From NCBI RefSeq assembly GCF_025421775.1, contig NZ_JAOEFX010000006.1, forward strand, positions 124,001 through 188,000: DNA of 64,000 bases, given 5' to 3'. Origin of the DNA: Paenarthrobacter aurescens. GTDB taxonomy: Bacteria; Actinomycetota; Actinomycetes; Actinomycetales; Micrococcaceae. Shown here piece after piece: positions 18,236-27,045 of this stretch. Position 1 is the stretch's first letter, and each line of letters starts with the position of its first letter. Below the pieces are notes generated by a model. That model was not told where the DNA came from and searched no databases. It saw nothing but the letters and a program-made list of their open reading frames with translations. A program made the translations under genes and the position numbers.

Positions 18236-18345
18236 GTGAGAGAGGGCCGGCGGGAAAGCGTCGAAAAGTGAGAGAGGGATGACGGGAGAGCGTCGAAAGG
18301 TGAGAGAGGGCCGGCGGGAAAGCGTCGAAAGGTGAGAGAGGATCG
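18236..18345. repeat. 32-bp tandem repeat, three full copies and a partial fourth
   Basis: Units beginning GTGAGAGAGGG start at 18236, 18268, 18300 and 18332, exactly 32 bp apart. Copies 1 and 3 are almost identical (GGCCGGCGGGAAAGCGTCGA core), copy 2 differs at a few bases, and copy 4 stops after GTGAGAGAGGATCGG. There is no coding frame and no unique spacer, so this is not CRISPR. It lies between the PadR promoter and the nadE terminator. Confidence 0.85.
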
Positions 18346-18352
18346 GTTAAAG

Positions 18353-18402
18353 CACGACGGCGGGTGCGGACTTCCGTTCGGAAGCCGGCACCCGCCGTCG
18401 TG
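18353..18402 (-). terminator. Terminator hairpin downstream of nadE
   Basis: Perfect 15-bp outer stem CACGACGGCGGGTGC / GCACCCGCCGTCGTG enclosing a second stem CTTCCG-TT-CGGAAG. On the minus strand it is followed by CTTTAACC. It lies 21 bp past the nadE stop and is part of the ACGACGGCGG hairpin family. Confidence 0.75.
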
Positions 18403-18423
18403 GTTAGTTCTAAAAAGCGGTGG

Positions 18424-19245
18424 CTATTTCCACCACGTATCAAAGATCGTGACCGGAACAGTGCGCTTGTGGCGCGTCCGGAGGTACTTCTGCTCGATCA
18501 GGCCAGCAGCATCCTCGGGGATGTCGCGGCCCTCAAGGTAGTCGTCGATCTGGTCGTAGGTGATGCCGAGCTCGTCCTCGTCGGTGCGGCCGGGCTTGCC
18601 GTCAAGGAGGTCGGCGGTGGGGACCTTCTCCCACACGCGGGCTGGTGCGCCGAGTTCGGCGAGGAGGGCGCGGTTCTGGCGTTTGTTCAGGCCGAACAGC
18701 GGCAGGATATCCGCACCGCCGTCGCCGAATTTCGTGAAGAAGCCCGTCACGGACTCGGCGCCGTGGTCGGTTCCAATCACCAGGTAGTTGTGCTCGCCGG
18801 CCAATGCATACTGGGCGATCATGCGCGCGCGGGCCTTGGTGTTGCCCTTGTGGAAGTCGGAGATTGGCGATCCGGTGGTCTTCTCGAACTCCTCCTCGAA
18901 GCCGTCCACTGCCTGGGAGATGTTGTAGGTCCACTCGGTCTTGGCTTTGATGAAGTCCAAGGCTGCTTGGGCATCGTCTTCGTCGTGCTGGATGCCGTAG
19001 GGGAGGCGGACCGCAACGAAGTTCGCGTCGACGCCTTCAGCCTCCAGTTCCTCGACAGCCAACTGGGCGAGGCGGCCGGCTAGGGACGAGTCAATGCCGC
19101 CGGAAATGCCCAGGACAAAGCCCTTGGTGCCGGTCGCTTTGACGTAATCCTTCAGGAAGGCGACCCGTTTGCGGATCTCCTCCGCAGGATTGATCCGGGG
19201 CTGGACGCCCATTTCCTCAATGATGGTGGCCTGGAGTTCGCGCAT
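18424..19245 (-). CDS. nadE: Ammonia-dependent NAD synthetase
   Basis: A 273-residue enzyme that amidates nicotinic acid adenine dinucleotide to NAD+. The N-type ATP-pyrophosphatase P-loop is [56 protein letters not shown] and the C-terminal [14 protein letters not shown] are characteristic of the short NH3-dependent NadE (E. coli type, about 275 residues). No glutaminase domain is fused. ATG 19245 has no SD; TAGTGT ends 6 nt upstream, suggesting leaderless translation. Confidence 0.95.
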   Translation of the reverse strand: MRELQATIIEEMGVQPRINPAEEIRKRVAFLKDYVKATGTKGFVLGISGGIDSSLAGRLAQLAVEELEAEGVDANFVAVRLPYGIQHDEDDAQAALDFIKAKTEWTYNISQAVDGFEEEFEKTTGSPISDFHKGNTKARARMIAQYALAGEHNYLVIGTDHGAESVTGFFTKFGDGGADILPLFGLNKRQNRALLAELGAPARVWEKVPTADLLDGKPGRTDEDELGITYDQIDDYLEGRDIPEDAAGLIEQKYLRTRHKRTVPVTIFDTWWK

Positions 19246-19312
19246 GGTCCAACACTAGTCAGCGGTGTGACGAAGGCTCAACCATGTTGCACGCGTATGG
19301 CCCAAGTGACAG

Positions 19313-20332
19313 TTAGTTGGGGGAGGCCGGGCCCGTTGAGCCGCGGACCGTGAGGTGGGTGGGCATGACGGAGCGGCTGCGGTTTCCGCCCCCGGCCAGC
19401 GGGTTGAGCTGGGCAAGCAACATGGACACGGCCACGCGTCCCGCCTGTTCGATGGGGGAGCTCATGGTGGTCAACGGGGGGTTGCAGAAGTCGGCACCAA
19501 AGATGTCGTCACAGCCCACGATGCTCATGTCCTCCGGTACCCGCAGCCCGCGCTCCCGAAGCCTTTGCAGCATGCCGATGGCAATGAGGTCGTTAAAGAC
19601 GATGCACGCAGTGACTCCGCTGTGGACCGCCGCATCAGCGGCCGCAGCTCCTGACTGTGTCTTGGGCGCGAAGGGCCCAATGATGCGAACGTCCACGCCC
19701 CGGCTTTCAGCAGCGGCGGATAAGGCGGCCCATCGTCGGGCGCTGGACTGGGAAACCGCCGGTCCGGAAACGTAGGCCACGGATGTGTGGCCCAGGGAAA
19801 TCAGATGGTCCAAGGCCTGGGGCATGGCCGAGGGCGTGTCGATGATGACCGCCGGGACGCCGTCGACGTCCCGGTTGACGGTGACCATTGGCATGCGTGC
19901 GGCGGCAGCGGCAAGCGCCTCGTCGTTGAGGCGGGATGCGGCCACAATCACGCCATCGGCACTCTTGCGGAGTTGCTCCAGCGTGCTGGCCTCCACTTCG
20001 TCGGACTCTTCGGTGTCAACGAGCAGCTGTGTGTAACCGGCGGCCTTGAGCTGCAGCTGGGTGCCGCGGATGAGGTCGAAGTAGAACGGGTTGGTGATAT
20101 CCGGGACCAGGACACCCACGGCGCCGGTCCGGCCGGAACTTAAGGCCTTCGCTTGGGAGTTGGGCGTGTAATTAAGTTCGACGGCGGCGGCTTGGATCCG
20201 CTCGCGGGTGCGGATATTGACCCGGTCCGGATTGGCGAGGGCCCTGGATACCGTGGACGCCGCGACGCCGCACAGGGCGGCAATGTCGTGGATGGTTGCA
20301 GGCCGGCCTGCAGCCACAGGTTGCGTCGCCAT
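19313..20332 (-). CDS. LacI-family repressor of the hexuronate island
   Basis: A 339-residue protein. The N-terminal HTH is TIHDIAALCGVAASTVSRAL with hinge NYTPNSQAKALSSGRTG; a periplasmic-binding-protein-like effector domain follows (VGVLVPDITNPFYFDLIRG; VGCDDIFGADF). It closely resembles the second LacI at 30115, including the DDIFGADF segment. It is transcribed away from the TIM-barrel/oxidoreductase unit, whose operator lies 83 bp upstream of its start. ATG 20332 has GAGAGGA upstream. It probably binds the shared GGCAAYCGRTTGNC operator and responds to a uronate or glucuronide intermediate (inferred). Confidence 0.9.
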   Translation of the reverse strand: MATQPVAAGRPATIHDIAALCGVAASTVSRALANPDRVNIRTRERIQAAAVELNYTPNSQAKALSSGRTGAVGVLVPDITNPFYFDLIRGTQLQLKAAGYTQLLVDTEESDEVEASTLEQLRKSADGVIVAASRLNDEALAAAAARMPMVTVNRDVDGVPAVIIDTPSAMPQALDHLISLGHTSVAYVSGPAVSQSSARRWAALSAAAESRGVDVRIIGPFAPKTQSGAAAADAAVHSGVTACIVFNDLIAIGMLQRLRERGLRVPEDMSIVGCDDIFGADFCNPPLTTMSSPIEQAGRVAVSMLLAQLNPLAGGGNRSRSVMPTHLTVRGSTGPASPN

Positions 20333-20372
20333 GGGCGTTCCTCTCTGAACGTCGGATCATGCGGCTGTGATC

Positions 20373-20404
20373 AGTGCCACACCGTAGATCTAGAGTGCCA
20401 CACC
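20373..20404. repeat. 11-bp direct repeat, 21-bp period, in a divergent promoter
   Basis: AGTGCCACACC occurs at 20373-20383 and again at 20394-20404. The 21-bp period is two helical turns. The repeat ends just before the LacI operator, in the gap between the divergent LacI and TIM-barrel genes. This geometry suits an activator binding side by side on one DNA face, but no protein can be assigned. Confidence 0.5.
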
Positions 20405-20414
20405 TTGGCAGATT

Positions 20415-20455
20415 TTGGCAATCGGTTGTCAAGCCGGTGCCAATATGGCTAAACT
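20415..20455 (+). promoter_or_regulatory. LacI operator and promoter of the TIM-barrel/oxidoreductase unit
   Basis: Operator TTGGCAATCGGTTGTCAA (20415-20432). Its right arm supplies the -35 TTGTCA (20426-20431); 18 bp later is the -10 TAAACT (20450-20455). The same arrangement recurs at 22565, 31207, 34146 and 35734. Confidence 0.8.
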
Positions 20456-20474
20456 CGGGGGAACAAGACCTGCC

Positions 20475-20490
20475 TGTGGTCTGCGTCACC
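20475..20490. promoter_or_regulatory. CRP-like dyad downstream of the promoter
   Basis: TGTGGTCTGCGTCACC matches the CRP consensus TGTGA-N6-TCACA at 8 of 10 positions. It lies about 14-29 bp past the predicted transcription start. A similar dyad occupies the same relative position in the 22688 transporter promoter. Weak evidence. Confidence 0.3.
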
Positions 20491-20546
20491 GAGCCCCCCA
20501 GCGGTGCGGCCACGGGACTAAGCCACAGGACCACCTAGGAGATTTC

Positions 20547-21392
20547 GTGACTCAACCCAATGCCGTGTGGAACCTGTCCGGTTTCGGCGACGAAGTAGAT
20601 CCTGACCCCGCCATCCAGGCCGCAGTGCTGCTGGCCCTCGGAGCGAACCACATCGAAGTCCGCAGCGCGTGGGGCACCAATGTTTCAGAACTGGAGCAGG
20701 AGGCGGTGACGCGGCTCAAGGCCATCCTTGATGGGAAGGGCCTCAAAGTTTCCGCCGTCGCCAGCCCTATTGGCAAGGTGGATGTCAGCCTGCCGGTGGA
20801 GCATGAGATCACCCGGCTCCGCCAGATTATCTCGGTCGCCAAGGCCCTGGACACGAAATACGTGCGCATCTTCTCCTTCTACCGCGCTGAAGGCCAGAGC
20901 CAGGAAGACATCCGCGAGGCCGTTATGGAACGCATGGCTGCGCTGGCAGGAGAAGCCGCGGCACACGGCATCGTCCTGTTGCACGAAAACGAGAAGGGCA
21001 TCTACGGGGATACGCCGGACCGCGTCCTGGACATCATGGAGACGGTCAACTCACCAGCGCTCCGAGTGGCATGGGACAACGCCAACTTCGTCCAGGTGGG
21101 CGTCAAGCCATACACCGAGGGCTACGCCATCCTGCGCCCGTACCTGGAGTACCTGCAAGTCAAGGATGCCATTGCCACCACTGGCGAAGTGGTCCCGTCG
21201 GGCGAAGGCGACGGCGAATTGGACGCAACCATCAGCGCCCTCGCCGCCGATGGCTACACCGGTTTTGCCTCCCTTGAGCCGCACCTGGCCAGCGCCCATG
21301 AACTGGGCGGATACTCGGGCCCCGTCGCCTTCGGAGTCGCAGCACGCGCTTTTGCCGGCCTCGCCGCGAAGAGCAACGTCACCCTCGCCTGA
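20547..21392 (+). CDS. Sugar phosphate isomerase/epimerase-like TIM-barrel protein
   Basis: A 281-residue AP-endonuclease-2/xylose-isomerase-like TIM barrel. Candidate metal ligands sit at the expected strand ends: LLHENEKGIYGD, RVAWDNANF, EYLQVKDA and FASLEPHL. Family members isomerise, epimerise or dehydrate sugars and inositols; some act as 3-keto-glycoside lyases. GTG 20547 is chosen because AGGAG lies 5 nt upstream; the longer frame to 20415 begins inside the operator. It is followed after 42 nt by a Gfo/Idh/MocA oxidoreductase, a pairing repeated at 27984-30037. The exact reaction is unknown. Confidence 0.8.
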   Translation: MTQPNAVWNLSGFGDEVDPDPAIQAAVLLALGANHIEVRSAWGTNVSELEQEAVTRLKAILDGKGLKVSAVASPIGKVDVSLPVEHEITRLRQIISVAKALDTKYVRIFSFYRAEGQSQEDIREAVMERMAALAGEAAAHGIVLLHENEKGIYGDTPDRVLDIMETVNSPALRVAWDNANFVQVGVKPYTEGYAILRPYLEYLQVKDAIATTGEVVPSGEGDGELDATISALAADGYTGFASLEPHLASAHELGGYSGPVAFGVAARAFAGLAAKSNVTLA

Positions 21393-21434
21393 CAAGCGCA
21401 AAACCCGACAGCATCATCCTTCGAAGGAGCAGGA

Positions 21435-22442
21435 ATGACTACAGCGGCAATCATCGGATGCGGTGACATCTCAACCGTCCATTTTTCGGCAATTTCCACC
21501 CTGGCCGGCGTCCAGTTGGCGGCGGTATGCGATACCGATCCAGGGAGGTTGGAGGCGGCGTCAGCCGCCCACGGCGTGCCGGGGTACGCGGATTACCTGG
21601 ACATGCTCCAGGAGGTGCGTCCCGACGTCGTACATGTCTGTACGCCGCACCACCTCCACGCCTCAGTGGCCGCCGACTGCCTGGAGCGCGGCGTTAATGT
21701 GATCGTGGAAAAACCGCTGGCGCACACGCTGGCAGAAGGTAAGCGGCTCATTGAGGTGGCTGAGCGGAGCTCGGCCAAAATCGCCGTCTGCTTCCAGAAC
21801 CGCTACAACGCGACGTCGCAAGCCATGCGCAGAATGCTCGACGACGGCGGGTTGGGCCAGGTGGTTGGCGCGTCGGCCACCGTCATGTGGCATCGCGACG
21901 CCGACTATTACCGGAGCCGGCCGTGGCGTGGAACGTGGGCCGAAGGTGGCGGTGGATTGATGATGAACCAGGCCATTCACACCGTCGACTTGTTGCAGTG
22001 GCTGGTGGGCGATGTGGCCAAGGTGGAAGGTCGGGCGTCAACGCGATCGTTGGGTGGCGTGATCGAGGTGGATGACACTGCGGAGTTCGTGGCGGAGCAT
22101 GTTGGTGGCGCTCGCAGTGTCTTTTACGCAACGCTGGCCAACGCAATCAACGCTCCAGTGACGTTGGACGTTGTGACCGAGAAAGCAACCCTCAGCCTGC
22201 GTGGCGACCTTACGGTGACCTACGCCGACGGCACGGTGGACGTCATCCCGGAGCGGGTGGTGGAATCCGGCGGCAGGTCCTATTGGGGTGTCTCACACGA
22301 GTTGCTTATTGCTGACTTCTATTCCCGGCTGGCAGATCCCGAGCCATTCTGGATCAACCCGGCGGAGGCTGGGAAGTCATTGCGCATCATCAAGGACATC
22401 TACGCGCAGAGCTACCCTGACATGCCCGGGCGGGTGGGCTGA
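21435..22442 (+). CDS. Gfo/Idh/MocA-family oxidoreductase
   Basis: A 335-residue NAD(P)-dependent sugar dehydrogenase-fold protein. The N-terminal Rossmann motif is AAIIGCGDISTVHFSAI, then VHVCTPHHLHASVAADCLERG and the catalytic-site signature EKPLAHT. The C-terminal beta-sheet domain contains GGGLMMNQAIHTVDLLQWL, the conserved His/Asp region. ATG 21435 has GAAGGAG upstream. It is the second gene of the unit led by the TIM-barrel gene and ends before a terminator at 22471. Likely role: oxidation or reduction of a sugar or uronate derivative; substrate unknown. Confidence 0.85.
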   Translation: MTTAAIIGCGDISTVHFSAISTLAGVQLAAVCDTDPGRLEAASAAHGVPGYADYLDMLQEVRPDVVHVCTPHHLHASVAADCLERGVNVIVEKPLAHTLAEGKRLIEVAERSSAKIAVCFQNRYNATSQAMRRMLDDGGLGQVVGASATVMWHRDADYYRSRPWRGTWAEGGGGLMMNQAIHTVDLLQWLVGDVAKVEGRASTRSLGGVIEVDDTAEFVAEHVGGARSVFYATLANAINAPVTLDVVTEKATLSLRGDLTVTYADGTVDVIPERVVESGGRSYWGVSHELLIADFYSRLADPEPFWINPAEAGKSLRIIKDIYAQSYPDMPGRVG

Positions 22443-22470
22443 GCCATCTGTGCAACCGCTTGGCGATTGG

Positions 22471-22503
22471 GGCCGGAAACCGTTGGGGGTTCCGGCCATT
22501 TTC
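22471..22503 (+). terminator. Rho-independent terminator
   Basis: Stem GGCCGGAA-CC / GG-TTCCGGCC followed by ATTTTC. It lies 29 bp after the stop of the Gfo/Idh gene and separates this unit from the ABC transporter unit. Confidence 0.7.
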
Positions 22504-22564
22504 GTGTCTGATTTATCGCTTTCGATAAAGGCTTGCAGCCGCTTGGCAACAATTTAAGAAACTT

Positions 22565-22604
22565 TTGACAATCGGTTGCCAAGCTCGAACAAAGTCCGTA
22601 CTGT
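22565..22604 (+). promoter_or_regulatory. LacI operator and promoter of the ABC transporter unit
   Basis: Operator TTGACAATCGGTTGCCAA (22565-22582). The right arm is the -35 TTGCCA (22576-22581); 17 bp later comes -10 TACTGT (22599-22604). Predicted transcription starts near 22611. Confidence 0.8.
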
Positions 22605-22624
22605 AAATCCCACACCCAGAAATA

Positions 22625-22640
22625 TGTGGCGCAGGCCACA
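22625..22640. promoter_or_regulatory. Palindrome in the transporter leader
   Basis: TGTGGCGCAGGCCACA has perfect 5-bp arms around 6 bp. It lies about 15-30 bp past the predicted start, the same place as the CRP-like dyad at 20475. It could be a CRP-type site or a second repressor site. Confidence 0.35.
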
Positions 22641-22687
22641 TCACCCGCTCTGACTCGCATCAGGCAAAGACTCAGTAGGAGCCGACA

Positions 22688-24226
22688 ATGAAGTTAGGTC
22701 CCAAGGCGGCAGCAGCCGCCATCGTCCTCAGCGCCTCCCTGGCGCTCACCGCATGTGGCGGCGGGAATGCCGGTGCCGGATCCGGTTCCACTCCCGGCAC
22801 CAAGACGGTCACGGCCTTGACGCTGGGCACCCTGCGCGACCTCACATCCTGGGACCCGGCACAGGCCCACGTAGGCCACGCGCTGCAGCCGTACCAGGCA
22901 GCGTACGATTCCCTGATCCTGCGCGAACCCGACGGCAAGCTCAGCCCCATGCTTGCAACGGCGTGGAAGTACAACGACACCAACACCAAGCTCACAGTGG
23001 ATCTCCGGAAGGACGTCACCTTCAGCGATGGCGCCAAGTTCGATGCCACTGCGGCCAAGGCCAATATGGACCACTTCAAGAAGGCCAACGGTCCCCAGAT
23101 GGCCCAGTTGAGTTCTGTATCTGACATCGCAGTGGTGGACGAGGACACCATCGACATCAACTTGAGCGCACCAGAGCCAGCACTGGAGTACTTCCTGAGC
23201 CAGGCAGCCGGCCTGATGGGAAGCCCCGCAGCACTGGGGACGGACGCCATCAAGACCGTGCCCGTTGGCTCCGGCCCGTACGTCATGGACAAGGCAGCCT
23301 CGGTGAAGGACTCGCAGACGGTGTTCACCGCCCGTGAAGGTTACTGGAACACGGACCTGCAGAAGTACAAGAAGCTGACCCTCAAGGTCCTCCTGGATCC
23401 CACTGCACGCACCAACGCACTGGTCTCCGGCCAGATCGACGCCACCCTGCTGGACCCGAAGAACGGCAAGCAGGCCGAGGGCGCCAAGATGAAGCTTGAG
23501 ACCAACCAGGTTGACTGGTCCGGGCTCCTGCTGCTGGACCGTGACGGCACCAAGAACCCGGCGCTGGCCAACGTCAAGGTCCGCCAGGCCATCAACCACG
23601 CTTTCGACCGCAAGACCATCCTCGAGCAGGTCATGCTGGGCCAAGGAACTCCCACCTCACAGCCGTTCGGCAAGGACAGCGGGGCGTGGACGGAAGAGCT
23701 GGAGAACTACTACAGCTACGATCCGCAGAAAGCCAAGGATCTCCTGAAGGAGTCCGGCTTCGAGGGCAAGGTCAGCATCGACGTTCCCACCCTCCCTGGT
23801 GCCGAAACACTGATCTCGGTCATGAAGCAGCAGCTCTCCGATGTGGGAATCACACTGAACCCGGGCGCTGCGATCACCAACACCTTCACCTCCGACGTTG
23901 CCGCCCAGAAGTACCCGGCCCTCTTCTACAACCTCTTCCAAGGGCAGCCGACGGTGGCGATCGACCAGATCGTCTCCACCAAGGCCCTCTACAACCCGTT
24001 CAAGACCACCACCCCCGAGCTGGAGGCCAAGATCGCGGCCGTGCGCACCGGTGGTGCAGATGCCGGCAAGCTGGCCCAGGAAGTTAACAAGTACGTGGTG
24101 GAACAGGCTTGGTTCGCCCCGCTGTTCCGCGTGAACCAGATGTACTACCACAACGACAAAGTGAACGTCACGCCGCAGGTCCAGCAGGCCGTTCCATCCA
24201 TTTACAACTACTCGCCCGCCAAGTAG
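22688..24226 (+). CDS. ABC transporter substrate-binding lipoprotein (SBP_bac_5 family)
   Basis: A 512-residue extracellular lipoprotein: signal peptide MKLGPKAAAAAIVLSASLAL with lipobox LTAC, lipidated Cys23. The mature part has the family-5 (DppA/OppA) fold markers LTVDLRKDVTFSDGAKFDA and KVRQAINHAFDRKTI. Although named for peptides, this family also binds oligosaccharides; the uronate genes around it argue for a glucuronide or aldouronic acid ligand. It is the first gene of the unit that continues with permease, permease-ATPase and ATPase genes. Confidence 0.88.
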   Translation: MKLGPKAAAAAIVLSASLALTACGGGNAGAGSGSTPGTKTVTALTLGTLRDLTSWDPAQAHVGHALQPYQAAYDSLILREPDGKLSPMLATAWKYNDTNTKLTVDLRKDVTFSDGAKFDATAAKANMDHFKKANGPQMAQLSSVSDIAVVDEDTIDINLSAPEPALEYFLSQAAGLMGSPAALGTDAIKTVPVGSGPYVMDKAASVKDSQTVFTAREGYWNTDLQKYKKLTLKVLLDPTARTNALVSGQIDATLLDPKNGKQAEGAKMKLETNQVDWSGLLLLDRDGTKNPALANVKVRQAINHAFDRKTILEQVMLGQGTPTSQPFGKDSGAWTEELENYYSYDPQKAKDLLKESGFEGKVSIDVPTLPGAETLISVMKQQLSDVGITLNPGAAITNTFTSDVAAQKYPALFYNLFQGQPTVAIDQIVSTKALYNPFKTTTPELEAKIAAVRTGGADAGKLAQEVNKYVVEQAWFAPLFRVNQMYYHNDKVNVTPQVQQAVPSIYNYSPAK

Positions 24227-24232
24227 GAACCC

Positions 24233-25174
24233 ATGATCAAGTTCATTGCGAAAAGATTGGGCAGTGGTCTGGTGGTGTTGTTCGTAGTCTCGGTCCTCAC
24301 CTTCACCCTGCTGTACACCTCCAGCGGAAGTATCGCCCAAAACATCCTGGGCGATCAGGCAACACCGGAACAGGTTGCCTTGAAGGAACAGGAACTGGGA
24401 CTCGACCAGCCGCTCTTTGTCCGTTACTTCGCCTGGCTGGGCGATGCCCTGACAGGCAACCTTGGAGCTTCCTGGTTCACCTCGGAGCCGGTGGCCAACT
24501 CCCTGGCCACCCGTATCCCGGTCACCATGACCATGGTTTTCACCGCAATGATCCTGATCGCCATCTGCGCAGCACTGATCGGTGTTGCCGCAGCCGTGAA
24601 GCGCGGCTGGGTGGACAGGGTGGTCCAGATCGGCGCGATCGTGGGGGACTCCATTCCCGGGTATGTGATCGGCGTGTTCCTGGTAACCATCCTGGCCATC
24701 CAGCTGGGCTTCTTCCCCGCCACCAGCACCATCTCTCCGGAGGTGGGGCCGGAGGCCTGGGTCTACTCCATGACCCTCCCGGTGATCGCTTTGCTGATCA
24801 ACGGCGTGACTGGCGGCGCACAGCAGATCCGCTCCGCAGTCATCAAACAGCTTGAGCGTGACTACGTCCGGACGTTGCGCAGCCGCGGCATTGGAGAGCG
24901 AGAAATCCTCTTCAAGCACGTGCTCCGCAGCGCGGCACCTGCAGGCTTGACGGTGTTGAGCCTGCAACTGATCGGCATGCTGGGCGGCGTAGTGATCATC
25001 GAGCAGATCTTCGCCCTCCCGGGCATGGGTCCGCTGGCTGTTGCCGCTACCACCCAAACCGATCTTCCCGTGGTCATGGGAGTGGTGATGTACACCGTGG
25101 TGGTGGTCATCGTCGTGAACCTCCTGGTGGACATCCTCAATGGTTGGCTCAACCCGAAAGTGCGTGTCTCATGA
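24233..25174 (+). CDS. ABC transporter permease (DppB type)
   Basis: A 313-residue inner-membrane permease with about six transmembrane segments. It has the family opening FIAKRLGSGLVVLFVVSVLTF and the coupling EAA-like loop near RDYVRTLRSRGIGEREILFKH. It begins 6 nt after the binding protein, and its stop overlaps the next start by 4 nt (ATGA). It pairs with the permease half of the downstream fusion. Confidence 0.9.
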   Translation: MIKFIAKRLGSGLVVLFVVSVLTFTLLYTSSGSIAQNILGDQATPEQVALKEQELGLDQPLFVRYFAWLGDALTGNLGASWFTSEPVANSLATRIPVTMTMVFTAMILIAICAALIGVAAAVKRGWVDRVVQIGAIVGDSIPGYVIGVFLVTILAIQLGFFPATSTISPEVGPEAWVYSMTLPVIALLINGVTGGAQQIRSAVIKQLERDYVRTLRSRGIGEREILFKHVLRSAAPAGLTVLSLQLIGMLGGVVIIEQIFALPGMGPLAVAATTQTDLPVVMGVVMYTVVVVIVVNLLVDILNGWLNPKVRVS

Positions 25175-27045
25175 GCGACTCCGTAGATTCAACAGCAGCA
25201 ACAGCTGCAGTCACCGGCCTTGCGGCCAAGACAGGCCAGAGCGGCACGGTGGTCCGTTCCACCGTGATGCGCCGCCTCCTGAAAAACCCCATGGGCATCG
25301 CCTCGCTGGTGATCCTGCTGACGATCGCTGCGCTGGCCATCCTGGCGCCGGTGATCGCGCCCTTCGAAGAGAACTTCGCCAACATTTCCAAGACCCTGGC
25401 CGCCCCGGATTCAGTGAACATCCTGGGCACGGACAGTGCAGGACGCGACACCTGGAGCCGCCTGCTCTTCGGTGCGCAGCTGACGTTGTTGTCTGCCCTT
25501 TTGTGTGCGGGTGTTGCGATCGCCATCGGACTCCCGGCGGGCCTCATCGCCGGCTACTACGCAGGCAAATTCGAGGCCGTTTCCAACTGGGTAGTCAGCA
25601 TCCTCATGAGCCTGCCCGGCCTGATCGTCCTGCTCACCATCCGCGCAGCCTTCGGACCGTCGGTATGGATTTCCATGATCGCCTTTGGTGTCCTCATCAG
25701 CCCGTCGTATTTCCGGTTGACCCGGACCGCAGTCCAGTCGGTCCGCAACGAGCTCTACGTCGACGCTGCCCGGGTTTCCGGTCTTTCGGACCTGAGCATC
25801 ATCGCCCGCCACATCTTCTCCGTGGTCCGCGCACCCATCATCATCCAAACCGCCGCCATCGCCGGGGTTGCCATCGCCATCCAGTCCGGACTCGAATTCC
25901 TGGGCCTGGGCGATCCCACCAAAGCCACCTGGGGCGTCATGCTCTCTGAAGGCTTCAAGAACGTCTACCTCACCCCGATTCTGCTGCTCTGGCCGGCACT
26001 GGCCATGGCGCTCACCATCGGAGGACTGGTCCTTCTGGGCAACGCCATCCGCGACGCCCTGGAAGACGGCGAAAAGATCAAGCACCGCAAGAAGGTTGTC
26101 TCTTCTGCGAGCACGACGCCGGACCCCGCCAAGGCGCGACAGTCACGGAAGTCCGTGGCCGCCGTCGACGCCGGAACCGAGCACCACCTGGTCAAGGTGA
26201 CCAACCTCGGCGTCGGCTATCCGCAGGCTGACGGTTCCATCAAGAAGGTAGTGGACGATGTTTCCTTCCACGTGGACCGCGGCGAGATCCTTGGCATCGT
26301 GGGCGAGTCGGGTTCGGGTAAGTCCCAGACCGCGTTCTCCATCCTGGGCCTGCTGCCGGACAACGCCCGGATTGTGGGCGGTTCCATCCAGTTCGACGGC
26401 AACTACACGGTGGCCCCCGGCGATGACCGCGTCAACCAGGAACGGCTGTCCAAGCTGCGTGGCAAGCGGATCTCCTACATTCCGCAGGAACCCATGAGCA
26501 ACCTTGACCCGGCATTCACCATCGGCTACCAGCTGGTCACGCCCATGGTCCGTGTCCTGGGAATCTCCAAGGCAGAAGCCCGCCAGCGTGCGCTCAAGCT
26601 GCTCACCGACGTCGGCATTGCCAACCCGGAACGCACTTTCAACGCCTACCCCCACGAGGTCTCCGGCGGAATGGCCCAGCGCGTGCTGATTGCCGGTGCC
26701 ATCAGCTGCGAACCGGACCTGGTGATCGCTGACGAACCCACCACCGCACTCGATGTCACCGTGCAGGCAGATGTGTTGGACCTGCTCCGCGAACTGCAGC
26801 AACGGCTGAACATCGGCGTGATCCTGGTGACCCACAACTTCGGAGTTGTTGCCGACCTCTGCGACCGTGTGGCCGTGATGCAGAACGGGCGGCTCGTGGA
26901 AGAAGGCACGGTCCGGGACATTCTCCGGAACCCGAAAGAGCCGTACACGCAGACCCTGCTGGGATCCATGCTCGAAGGAAAGACCCCCATGACCATGCTT
27001 GTGTCACAGCCTGGATCAGCAGCACAGAAGGAGCCTGTCGCATGA
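25171..27045 (+). CDS. Fused ABC permease (DppC type) and ATPase (DppD type)
   Basis: A 624-residue single chain. Residues 1-300 are a DppC-like permease with its N-terminal segment ([19 protein letters not shown]), the periplasmic [22 protein letters not shown] signature and the EAA loop [18 protein letters not shown]. After a linker (about 305-345) comes a DppD-like ATPase: Walker [10 protein letters not shown], signature VSGGMAQRV, Walker [14 protein letters not shown], and switch His in VTHN. The frame is continuous with no internal SD, so this looks like a real fusion rather than two genes. The start overlaps the upstream permease by 4 nt. Confidence 0.88.
   Translation: MSDSVDSTAATAAVTGLAAKTGQSGTVVRSTVMRRLLKNPMGIASLVILLTIAALAILAPVIAPFEENFANISKTLAAPDSVNILGTDSAGRDTWSRLLFGAQLTLLSALLCAGVAIAIGLPAGLIAGYYAGKFEAVSNWVVSILMSLPGLIVLLTIRAAFGPSVWISMIAFGVLISPSYFRLTRTAVQSVRNELYVDAARVSGLSDLSIIARHIFSVVRAPIIIQTAAIAGVAIAIQSGLEFLGLGDPTKATWGVMLSEGFKNVYLTPILLLWPALAMALTIGGLVLLGNAIRDALEDGEKIKHRKKVVSSASTTPDPAKARQSRKSVAAVDAGTEHHLVKVTNLGVGYPQADGSIKKVVDDVSFHVDRGEILGIVGESGSGKSQTAFSILGLLPDNARIVGGSIQFDGNYTVAPGDDRVNQERLSKLRGKRISYIPQEPMSNLDPAFTIGYQLVTPMVRVLGISKAEARQRALKLLTDVGIANPERTFNAYPHEVSGGMAQRVLIAGAISCEPDLVIADEPTTALDVTVQADVLDLLRELQQRLNIGVILVTHNFGVVADLCDRVAVMQNGRLVEEGTVRDILRNPKEPYTQTLLGSMLEGKTPMTMLVSQPGSAAQKEPVA

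Noticed and set aside
18236..18345. CRISPR array
   Set aside because: The 32-bp units are contiguous repeats with no unique spacers, and no cas genes are present.
26085..26190. Frameshift or missed stop separating permease and ATPase
   Set aside because: The reading frame is continuous with coding-like composition through the linker and contains no SD-start pair, so a true fusion is the simpler reading.
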